Assembly (NCBI RefSeq): GCF_019279795.1
Contig: NC_056744.1
Span: forward strand, 1,504,226,928-1,504,290,927
DNA: 64,000 nucleotides
Source: Protopterus annectens
Taxonomy: Eukaryota > Chordata > Ceratodontiformes > Protopteridae
Direction of reading: 5' to 3'
Numbering within the stretch: position 1 is the stretch's first letter; the number at the start of each line of letters is the position of its first letter. This document shows, one piece after another, positions 1-9,235 of this stretch. Under the pieces are notes generated by a model, which saw only the letters and a program-made list of their open reading frames with translations, did not search any database and was not told the origin of the DNA. The position numbers and the translations under genes are program-made.

Positions 1-1510
1 ACATCATGTCGTGACACTAAGTCTAATGTTTAGTAGAGATACTTATCCCATGAGGGATATCCAAAAATTGTGGGGACCGATGGCCTCGATTCCTTTGGCT
101 TTACGAAAACAAGGTAGGGTTATACATGAAAGAGTTACATAGTTTGCAATCCTGAGACTGCCTAGGATGAGACTGCCTACTAGATATGAGTAGGGGTCGC
201 AGATATTGCTGCGCCTAGCTAGCAGCCCGAGTATGGGTGGTTTTGGTGGATGTTCAGGAATGGGGGGGGGGTGCTGTGGAGGGGTTGATGGGTATTCAGT
301 TATGGATCCAGGTGTGTTGGGGATGGATGGCTCAGTTCACGCCTGACCATTATGTGGATATGTGCCGGTAACGTTTCTGTACATGTGTATCGCACATTTT
401 AATATTCATATGTTTGTGGGATTGTGTTCTACAGTATGGCCTGTGAGGTTGTATTGCAGATGTGAATATTTGTTCTTTGGTTATCTTTCTGATTCACCCA
501 CTGCTCCCTCATACACCTCCAGTTCACCTATTGTGCATCCAACCCAGTCTCCCCTTAGCGAATTCTTACATTAACCATCACCCCCCACACCCATATTCTG
601 CAGACACCATCCATCCCTTCTCTGGTTGATGGCCCATGGCACAGTCAACAGAACACATTGTGTACACTACATATCTCTGGTACCAATATGGTTGTGAGGA
701 CTACCCTAGCATTTCTGATCATCCACATACTGTACTTCACGCACATAGGTACATGCAAATACTTATCTTTCATGACATGGTAGGTAGACCCGGGTAATAC
801 CCATTCACCTTTGGACCATCCTGACAAGGACGATGTGGACCATGAATGGGCAGATATTGGATGAATGCTCTGACCATTGGTAGGGTTGCCACCTTTTCAT
901 ATGACCAGGATGGGACATTTTCAGGACACACATCAGATTTTACAGGCCAACACATACCCACAGTCAGTACAAAGGATAGTACTTCAGTTTTATGCCTAAA
1001 TATAAGCTCATTGTTGTAGCAGTTTAGCTGCTTATTCTGTTTCGTTTACTTGCTTATTTTGTTTCTTGTAACATTTAGGTATTTTACATATGGAAATAAG
1101 TATTGTATGGGACTATTACATAACATATGGGACGTAATTATATCGTACATTTGCAGGACATTTGACATTTATAATGGTTTTGGTATGGACACAACTGCCT
1201 AGAGTGGGACTGTCCCTCACAATGTGGGACAGGTGGTAACCCTAACCATTGGGCTAGGCTTAGTAATTTGCGGCGCCCTAACACAATGCATTTCACTTAC
1301 ACTTGGTATAACTATCGACACTACAATGGAATATGGGCACGGGGTTTTAAATATCATTTGTTTGAGGGACGGGGACTCAATATTCAGCTACGTGCCTTTG
1401 TGTTTACTTTTTATTTTGGTGTTCGCAAAACTGTCTTGTATGCTTTGCATACATTTCGGTATCCACGGACACTGACAGGAGTGATTACTATTAGAGGCAG
1501 GCTGTACTAG
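1..1510. other. No gene seen; unclassified AT-rich repeat-like DNA
   Basis: Short open frames here (for example 362-574, 1224-1475, 1268-1510) have no recognisable domain, no splice context and stop at random. Around 900-1240 there are repeated short words built on 'gggac' and 'ggacatt' in both orientations (for example 905-915, 1109, 1211, 1225), which suggests an old inverted-repeat element, but I could not find its ends. Nothing else is supported. Confidence 0.4.
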
Positions 1511-1514
1511 TCAG

Positions 1515-1722
1515 CATTTTAGGTTACGCGTATGCAGCCGAAATGTTCACGCCGCCGTGCAGTGGTGGGATACGCCCCCTGCGCTTGTGCATATTTCCAG
1601 TGCACGTGGCCGTTACGGCAGCGCACCTTCATTAATATGCATGTGGTGCTGCTCGCCATCTCTATGCCGCATGGTCGGCACAAAGTTAACGCCGTCCTTG
1701 CACCAAGCTTCATGAATCCCAG
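1515..1722. mobile_element. CpG-rich block, possible end of a DNA transposon
   Basis: About 200 bases with many CpG pairs (acgcg, cgccgcc, gccgttacggc) sit between AT-rich neighbours with sharp edges. The right edge reads aagcttcatgaatccc. Its reverse complement, gggattcatgaagcttgg, has the same general form as the Harbinger terminus at 49048 in this window: a GGG start, then a TTACGAA/CATGAA-type word, then TTGCAC/TGCAAGG. That makes a Harbinger-type non-autonomous element possible. No matching left terminus was found, so this is weak. Confidence 0.22.
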
Positions 1723-1739
1723 GGATTCTTATCAATTCT

Positions 1740-2212
1740 GAGTGAAACTCAGATCCCTCTTCAACATTGTTTGGGTATCTGTACACACACAACCCTTTAG
1801 GTACAACTTTTAAATTTAAACATTCCCTTAGATACACATTGTCAGCATCAAGAGTTTTAAATTTAAGCAATAAATCATGCAATTTGTCTAAATTGTTCGA
1901 ATAGGTTTCAGTTTCATCTGAATGAAAGTCTATCCGGTTAAAAGAAACATGCTGATTCAGCCAGATATCCAAATTACAATTGTAGGAATTACTTTGACTA
2001 GAAACAGCATTGTTAACAACATTAGAGTCACTTTGTGTTCTCACATCCTGTCCTAAATCAGAGCGACAGGCTCCACTACTTTCATTGTTCAAAAAATTGT
2101 CTTTAAACACCTCTGGAGTCCCCAGGCCGTCAAAAAGAGATAAATTGCTCTTTCCACTGTTTTCACCACTAGTACAGTCAGAAAAAGCACCATTACCATT
2201 CTTTGACTTCAC
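1740..2212 (-). pseudogene. Fragment resembling the ORF upstream of Penelope-like retroelements
   Basis: A minus-strand open frame runs from just beside the (TA)n tract. Its first ~90 residues are Ser/Asn/Asp-rich and low in complexity. Then comes a patterned stretch with LHDLLLKFKTLDADNVYLRE and CLNLKVVPKGLCVYRYPNN. A 'YL.....K.VPKGL...K.P' core after a short helix is, from memory, a form seen in the open frame preceding GIY-YIG Penelope-like elements of fish and amphibians. The family-like pattern stops near the SEFHSEL word. The frame then runs on into the CpG-rich block (to 1613), which looks unrelated and marks a junction. No reverse transcriptase or GIY-YIG domain is present nearby. The family call is inference; the open frame and its junction are seen directly. 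Confidence 0.33.
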
Positions 2213-2220
2213 CCCAGCTT

Positions 2221-2383
<163 letters not shown>

Positions 2384-2881
2384 GCCTCCCAGATAATATT
2401 AGTGATCATATCTTCATTTATCTGCAAAGACAGCATCTCTATCCCACCAAAACCACAACATATAAGCAAGTACACAACCTGAAAAAAATTAACCAGCAAA
2501 ACTTCATCTCTTCCTTACACCTATGCAATTGGAATCCACTAAAAACACTTTCCCTAGATTACACCATATATCACTTTAATAACACTGTCCCAAATATCTT
2601 AAATAAAATAGCTCCAATTAGAACTAAACGAGTGATGTTGACACCAGCTCCTTGGTTAACAAAGGATACCATGCAGTTTATTAAACAGAGAGAGAAGTAA
2701 CATGGAAACAGTGGTACTCTATGAAAAGCTAATAACTCCTACACAAATTTACATAACTTAGAAATCTAGCAAAATTACACCTTAGAAATGATAAAAAGTC
2801 CTACTACTCAAACATTCAGTAGGAACACCAAAACAATCCTAAAATATTCTGATCCTCCATAACAAAAAATCCTTCAGCCTG

Positions 2882-4482
2882 GTGAATTCACCATTCCAAC
2901 CCCAACAACCTCAAATGACAAAGACAGTATTGCAGTGCTATTCAGCAGTTACTTCACTAACTCAAGTTCTATCGCTTATTAAAGAGAACACACAAACTCT
3001 CCTTTTCAGCTCCCATCCTCCTAGTCAAAAGACTAACAATTTCTCATACAAAGAAGTCCAAGCCTCTACCATAAGTAAATTGCTCCGAAAGCTACACCCC
3101 ACAACCCTAGCAGCTGACGAATCACCTACTGAATGGCTCAAACTGGCTGCTAATGCCCTTTTCTTCCCTGTCTCTGAATGAATCAACCACTCAGTTGCAG
3201 AAAACCACGTCCATGACTTATGGAAAATGTCCTACATCAGTCTCTTAAACAAAGGTGGTAACTCAATTGAATTTTCAAATTATAGAGCAATTGTAATCCT
3301 ATTCCCCATATACAAAATACTGGAAAAAATGTATCCATGTACAACTCATGAATCACTTCTCCCTAACGAATACACAACATAGTTTTTGACCATATCATAG
3401 TACCACAACTGCCATACTAAGCTTCACTAATACAATCAGTCAAAATAGAAATGATAATAAGCTAGTCTCATCCCTATTCATCGACCTATCTAAAGAATTT
3501 GACACAGTCGCCCACCAAAAACATCTTAATGAAATATCCTTCTTTGGACTTAGTTCCACAGCTACTTATTTGGTTGGCAACAAGCAGTTAAATTGCAGCA
3601 TGACTTTTTCCCTACCTTATCAGTAAGTGTGGGAGTTCCACAGGGCTTAGTTCTGGGTCCCCTGATATTTACCATCTTCACTAGTAAACCTCACACAATA
3701 ATCAACCTTTGCCTCAATAGTACAATACACAGATGATTCCACTCTCATATGCTCTGCACAAACCCTTCCAAATCTCCAAGAAATAACACAACTCTCCTTC
3801 CCTGCTAGTGAATCCTGGCTAACAAACTCCCACCTACTAATTAAACCTAAGAAAACTAAGCTAATACTGTTCCCACCCAAAAAAAATACACTGGGCCAAC
3901 ACCCTCCTTCCATATCTCTTCATCCAACAATACCAAAATAGAAACTGTATCCGAAACTAAACTTCTCTGAGTACTAATTGATGAAAAACTAAAATCTGAC
4001 CAGCACTTTACACAAGATGTCAAAAGTACACATAAGAAGCTAGAGTCCCTTTATAGAATCAAGCTTTATCTGAATAACTCCACAAGGCAATCAATAAACA
4101 GAACCTATTTCATTTCTACTCTTTTATATGCTTCTCTAATTCTCAGTAACTTAAGTAAGAAAGATACATCAAAATTAGAAGCCTGTTACAACAAAATATC
4201 CAAATTTGCAACTAATACCCCCTGAGAAACTGGTTAGAACTACTCAGTTATCTCATGTTTCCCCACTGCTTACACATTTATATGCCAGAAAAATGTCCTG
4301 CACCCCAACACTTACTACAGTTCTACTCCAGCAGCAGAGACCTACTGCCATCCAAGAAATCACTCATACTAGCTACCAAGTCTAATAATAATGCTGGTAA
4401 CTCCCTCTACTCCAGCTACATCTCAAAAATCTGGAATTCTATCTCTCTTTCTATTAAAGTTGCAGACAAACTATCAGTCTAA
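2882..4482 (+). pseudogene. LINE-A reverse transcriptase, decayed
   Basis: Reverse transcriptase blocks are readable in order across three frames. They are a thumb/linker piece (FSYKEVQASTISKLLRKLHP, 3035-3100), MSYISLLNKGGNSIEFSNYR (3227-3286), FIDLSKEFDTVAHQKHL (about 3476-3530), a VPQG-like stretch (about 3630-3660), the catalytic block reading YTDDSTLICS (about 3728-3757), and the C-terminal SKIWNSISLSIK (about 4424-4459). The FxDD/YxDD catalytic pair is present as YTDD. At least four frame changes and several stops interrupt it, including a stop right after the first segment at 3179-3181, so it cannot be made as one protein. Family assignment is by motif order and tail, not by a search. 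Confidence 0.75.
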
Positions 4483-4596
4483 CTGCTTTGCATCTCCTCC
4501 TTCAATGAGCCCTCCCTTTCTGTTCCCCGTATCTTTCTCTCGACCATACCCCCTTTTCACCCTTCACCTTATCCACCCCTATCCCTACAACCTCAT

Positions 4597-5285
4597 ACCT
4601 TTCTTACTACTGTCATACATACATATACCTTTCTTACTACTGTCACACATAAATATACCTTTCTTACTACTGTCACACATACATATACCTTTCTTACTAC
4701 TGTCATACATACATATACCTTTCTTACTACTGTCACACATACATATACCTTTCTTACTACTGTCATACATACATATACCTTTCTTACTACTGTCACACAT
4801 ACATATACCTTTCTTACTACTGTCACACATACATATACCTTTCTTACTAAAGTCATACATACATATACATTTCTTACTACCGTCACATATACATATACCT
4901 TTCTTGCTACTGTCAGACATACATACACCTTTCTTACTAAAGTCATACATACATATATCTTTCTTACTACAGTCATACATACATATACCTTTCTTACTAC
5001 TGTAACACATACATATACCTTTCTTACTACTGTCACACATACATATACCCTTCTGACTACAGTCATACATACATATACCTTTCTTACTACTGTCACACAT
5101 ACATATACCTTTCTTACTAAAGTCATACATACATATACCTTTCTTACTACCTTCACATATACATATACCTTTCTTACTACTGTCAGACATACATACACCT
5201 TTCTTACTACTGTCACACATACATATACCTTTCGTACTGCAGTCATACATACATATACCTTTTTTACTACAGTCATACATACATG
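4597..5285. repeat. 30-bp minisatellite inside the LINE-A 3' UTR
   Basis: About 23 head-to-tail copies of a 30-bp unit of the form acatacatatacctttctta plus ctactgtcac or ctactgtcat. Variants alternate in an apparent higher order (…tcacac… and …tcatac… units). Some units carry ctaaagtc or ctacagtc in place of ctactgtc. Because 30 is a multiple of 3 and most frames of the unit lack a stop, long open frames appear on both strands (4391-5005 +, 4585-5280 -, 4593-5276 -). These are repeat artefacts, not genes. One further unit lies at about 5582-5611, beyond the SINE, so the SINE sits inside the array. Confidence 0.93.
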
Positions 5286-5333
5286 TAAGAAATGTTTAAG
5301 AGACTGTCTTTATGTATTTAATTTGATAACATA

Positions 5334-5580
5334 GGACAGCACAGTGGCACAGTGGAAGCATTGTCACCTCACAGCAAGAGGTGCTCTAGTTTGATTCTCG
5401 GCTGGAGTGCTTTCTGTGTGTAGTCTGCATGTCTTCCCTGCTTTGTGTGAGTTTCCTCTAGGTTCTCTGGTTTCCTCCCACATTTCAAAGACATGCATCT
5501 GGAGCATTTCACCCTGGGCCACTGCTGAAAATCGACTTTGTTCCAAGTTGGACTTTCCCAGTAAAAACATGTTAAATAAA
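5334..5580 (+). mobile_element. SINE-1, tRNA-headed SINE with L2-type tail
   Basis: The 5' part has a pol III promoter form: an A-box-like region cacagtggcacagtggaagc and a B-box-like tagtttgattctcggc. A body follows with tctgtgtgtagtctgcatgt, tttcctcccacatttcaaag and acatgcat. The 3' end (about 5511-5580) reads ccctgggccactgctgaaaa, then ccaagttggactttcccagt and aaataaa. That matches, with changes, the 3' tail of LINE-A at 5970-6035. The element interrupts the 30-bp minisatellite. The inverted sister copy is at 6159-6412. Confidence 0.85.
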
Positions 5581-5581
5581 T

Positions 5582-5960
5582 GTACCTTTCTTACTAGAGT
5601 CACACATATATGCTCACGTGTACTTTTTTACTCTTGAGTATAATGCACCAGTAAATGTCTCCTCTAACTTCTATCTAGAAGCCCCCTTACCACAAGCAGA
5701 ACCTCTTTCCTAAAAACTCATCCCTGAATCACATTCTGTCCTCCTATCCCTCACCTTACTACCTTACTCCCCACATATTTTTTATTCTACTTACTACTTA
5801 CCAATTCCTAAAAAAAAAAAAAACACCTTTGTAACAACTGTGACTCTTTTGCAAATTGTTTATGTTTCCTGTCATATTTACCTACACTATAATGTGCTGT
5901 ATCTACCTTGACTCTAATGTGCAAACTGTTTATTTAAACTTTGTATTGTATTGTTTGTGG
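5582..5960 (+). other. LINE-A 3' UTR remainder
   Basis: One minisatellite unit (5582-5611) is followed by untranslated LINE-A sequence. It includes a poly-A run at about 5811-5823 and the LINE-like words gtgctgtatctaccttgact and tttatttaaactttgtattg. No gene is seen. Confidence 0.5.
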
Positions 5961-6158
5961 GGCTTTTCTTCCCGGGCCTTAACTGAAAATGGGTAATTCC
6001 CAGTTGGATTTTCCCTGGGCAAAAATAAATAAATGTGCATTTCTGAACAAATAAGGTAAAATATTAACTACAGTATAAATTCTTCTGGTGGCTGAATTGC
6101 ACTTCGCACAGTAACCAGAAATCTTGACTCTTCATGGGTGCAGAATTGACCAAGACAT

Positions 6159-6412
6159 TTTATTTTATTTAACATTTGTTTACCAGGAAAGTCCAACTTA
6201 GAACAAAGCCAATTTTCAGCAGAGACCCAGGGAGAAACACTCCAGATGCATGTCTTTGTAATGTGGGGGAAACCAGAGCACCCAGAGGTAACCCACACAA
6301 ATTCAGGGAAGACATGCAGACTCCTCACAGAAGGTGCCCCAGCCAAGAATCAAACCGGTGAGCATCTTGCTGTGAGGCAACAATGCTACTGCTGCACCAC
6401 TGCACAGTCCAA
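6159..6412 (-). mobile_element. SINE-1, second copy, inverted
   Basis: Read on the minus strand this copy has the same tRNA-like head (gtgcagcagtagcattgttg, with a caccggtttgattcttggct B box). It has the same body (gagtctgcatgtcttccctg, acattacaaagacatgcatc) and the same L2-type tail (gaaaattggctttgttctaa, gttggactttcctggtaaac). It lies about 580 bases from the + strand copy in the opposite orientation, so a transcript of both could fold back on itself. The short open frames here (6068-6346, 6176-6361) are shadows of the SINE. Confidence 0.83.
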
Positions 6413-6435
6413 TGTACCACTGCACTGACCAATAA

Positions 6436-6440
6436 TAAAT

Positions 6441-6473
<33 letters not shown>

Positions 6474-6474
6474 A
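6436..6474. repeat. (AAAT)n microsatellite
   Basis: About 39 bases of AAAT/AATA tetranucleotide lie just upstream of the head of the inverted SINE-1. It may be the tail of another insertion. Confidence 0.85.
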
Positions 6475-8324
6475 AACTAGAAATGATCAGTGCCCAACTG
6501 CATGATAATTCAATGGCTGAGGAGATGGATACATGAATGACATTGTTTTCTAAAATCCTGCAGCAGTAACATATGTCTTACAGACACTGTAGAAACCAAA
6601 GCTGAGACTATCAACAGCCAGAGCAAAACTGAATGATGTACAGTCAAAACAATGTTCTTATGCTCAGCAATAACAGTGTAGGCCACTATCTGCATGTGCC
6701 AGCATATCATACATCAGCTTCTTGAAAAATATCAAATATCTACTGAATCATCAGTCATCAGAAGTGTAATAATATATAAACAGTCTGTTTGAAATTAGGT
6801 GCTGAAAGGTAGAATACTGTGTCCTTCCTAGACAGAAATTTATCCAAAGTGCTACCTATTATTAATAGGATTGTCCCACAGTTCATCAGAGCCCCTGCTG
6901 ACCTTACCAAGCACTTCAGACAAACAATCCTCAAGCTTCACAATTTGGCCAATAAAGAGCTGATCCTTAATAAAGCAATATTAGGGAAAGTCATTCCAGC
7001 TAATGGGTTGTCAAATTATAAGGAAGGCATTCTCAGGGGTCTGATGACTGCCTTGTAAAAAACAACATGTATAGTGTTTTATATATCCTAATACTGTACA
7101 GGATATTTAATTTCAGACTCCCGAGGTTGCTTTGATGTTCCTTTAAGCCAGCCTTTGAAGAAATACCAAGTTAATCTATCTGTAGGCATCCAGACATCTC
7201 CTCCTTGACATTGTCAATAACCAATCACTTTAAGAAGATAACAAGGCCGGTTGAGTTTACAGCAGTAACTAGCCCCAAACAACTCATTCAATACTCTGTC
7301 AGATAATGAAGAAAATAACATGGATAACTTGCTTATTGCTCTACTGACATACAATGAAATAAATCGGCTCAGTTATCCAAGTCACATACAGAGCAGTGAT
7401 GTACTTCTCGCAAACACATGCCCAGGAACAATATCACATTAAAGAAACACACCCCATTATTGGAATGCAATTTTTAATGGCTACAACTACAGAAATGCTA
7501 TTACAAGTCTAATTTGGAGTGTTTTTTATTAGCCTAAGCAGTAAAATCTATGCCTGGGTGTTACATCACAGTGGTCTTCTTCAAGACATCTGTCTACCAG
7601 TTCAGTTCAGTTTAACTGACTTTGCACTCAGGTAGGCTAGATTGCAACCTTTTCTTAACACTAACTATATTACAGTAGTCTTAATGTACTGTGAATACCA
7701 TTGTGTTATGAAAAATATCCTCTTTGCAGGTTATCTGTTTAAATGACCTTGTGTAATTTAAGGTGTTAGTCTGACAACAGTTGTTTTTTTATGTTGTTCT
7801 GCTTTACAGAAATATTACTTTTCTGACTGTAGCAGATCAGATTGGTCATTAATCCCTTAACACTCCATTTAATCAAGATATTGCAGTTGTGAAATGCATC
7901 ATAAATGTCAGAGGTCTTAAGACTCCACAGAAGTGTCACATCCTGTGCAGGCCGAGACCTCAGTCTTAAATTTTATTAAAAAGACTATGTTGTCCTATAC
8001 AGTATTTAGTTTTTATTCTTAGTCTTTATGGATGATTTTGCCTGCTGTTTCCCACAGAAATAAGGGAATTACATCCCTATGGTGCTAAAGTGCAGTTTTG
8101 CCTGATTTTAAGTCTCTTTGCTAATCTAACCAAAACTGAACTATTTCTTGCAAATCAACAGGCCTGCACATTCCAAAACATTGCTTTAGCTCCCTTTTGG
8201 ATGGTGAACGTTCCTATCTAAGTACTTCAAGATACAAATCCATTCATCTGTGAGTCAGATGCTGGAACTGAATTCTATACCTTTATAGGATTATCTTACA
8301 GTATGTTCCTTCATCTGGAAACAT
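6475..8324. other. No gene seen (1.8 kb)
   Basis: AT-rich sequence without recognisable coding or repeat structure. The best open frame, 6819-7058 (+, 79 residues, reading NLANKELILNKAILGKVIP in part), has no known domain, no close acceptor or donor pair and no neighbours, so I do not call it. Confidence 0.4.
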
Positions 8325-9235
8325 CTCATAGTTTCATAGTTTCATAGTATAGTACTAGGCTATCTGCCCTGGGGCATTTGTAAGCCTAGCCATAGTGATG
8401 TGGCTTTTGCCACCCCATGAAATGGTACAAAAATGTACAGAATAAATCTAGAATACTGTGCCTCTGTCTAGTAGTGACACAGTGAAGGTCCCCTTATATA
8501 ATAGAATTAGTTTACTGTGCCCCTGTCTAGCAGTGACACAGATGTGACCCTGGGGTAAACTTACGATCTCCCATCCACTCATCAAGATTTCTCTTGAAGA
8601 GAGTCAGTGAGGGGCTCTGCCTAATACGAACTGGGATCCTGTTCCAAAGCATGGGAAGCCTCTGGGTTATGAATCTATCCCTCCAGCATGTCCTATTCAT
8701 ACTTGTGCCGAGGTTTAAGTCTTTAGCTCTCGTGGTCCTGATGGATTTGGATTTTTTGAGGTGGAGCATGTCCATCAGATCCTGATTGGACATGGCCTTG
8801 TACGTCAGGCAGAGATCACCTCTGAGCAGGCGGTATGCTACTGAATAGAGCTGAAGTTTCATTAGTCTGGCAGAATAAGACATATGTTGGAGACCCTTGA
8901 TCCTTTTGGTGAGGTACTTTTGTGGTCTCTCCAGCTGTTGCAAGTGCCGGGTGAGGTACATACCAAATGGGGCATTGTACTCAATCATGGGTCTGATGAG
9001 GGAGGAATATAGGGGTACAATGAAATCCTTGGATCTGGATGTGAAACCCTTCATGATGAGGTGTGCAAGGTAGAATGTTTTTCTAACCACTTTGGCAACG
9101 TGGGTGTCAAATGAGAGGTCGCTGTCTACTTGGGTCCCTAGGTCTCTGATTACTTTTTCCGTACTCAGTGGGTTGCTGTCTATGTGATAATTTGTGGGTA
9201 CTTTGTTTTTTCCAAAAGAGATGACTATACATCTG
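8325..9235 (-). mobile_element. LINE-B copy 1: 5'-truncated CR1-clade LINE
   Basis: Minus-strand 3' end of a CR1-type LINE. The coding part (9235 down to 8527) is open over 187 residues from 9090. It carries VRKTFYLAHLIMKGFTSRSK, LYSSLIRPMIEYNAPFGMYL, QQLERPQKYLTKRIKGLQHM, LLRGDLCLTYKAMSN and WNRIPVRIRQSPSLTLFKRN: the thumb and C-terminal region of the reverse transcriptase, ending at WMGDRKFTPGS. The 3' UTR ends in ggctaggcttacaaatgccc (as read on the minus strand) and a terminal run of the 8-mer CTATGAAA, a terminal 8-bp repeat being a hallmark of CR1 3' ends. The 5' end is cut at about 9235, losing the endonuclease and the catalytic part. Confidence 0.85.

Larger units (their letters stand above)
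2395..6035 (+). mobile_element. LINE-A: 5'-truncated L2-clade LINE
   Basis: A non-LTR retrotransposon copy starts abruptly beside the (TA)n tract. It begins in the linker after the endonuclease (a stretch reading NKIAPIRTKRV then TPAPWLT). It runs through the reverse transcriptase and the conserved C-terminal tail (SKIWNSISLSIK), then a long 3' UTR. It ends in a tail around 5960-6035 (cccgggcc, then ctgaaaatgg, ccagttggattttccc, aaataaataaa). The word order NYRAIVILFPIYKILEK, FIDLSKEFDTV, YTDDSTLIC and KIWNS..LSI fits the L2 branch of the Jockey group. The 5' end (endonuclease and any ORF1) is missing. The 3' UTR is interrupted by a 30-bp minisatellite and a SINE. A minus-strand relative lies at 44544-45480. 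Confidence 0.8.

Noticed and set aside
4585-5280. 231- and 227-residue minus-strand frames with decapeptide repeats, and a 204-residue plus-strand frame
   Set aside because: Products of the 30-bp minisatellite: unit length divisible by 3 and few stops. No start context, no flanking coding signal, and the array lies in a LINE 3' UTR.
4597-5285. CRISPR-like regular repeat
   Set aside because: Units are contiguous with no unique spacers and the genome is eukaryotic; it is a plain minisatellite.
6819-7058. 79-residue frame with a plausible start
   Set aside because: No domain, no splice or promoter context; length is expected by chance in 64 kb.
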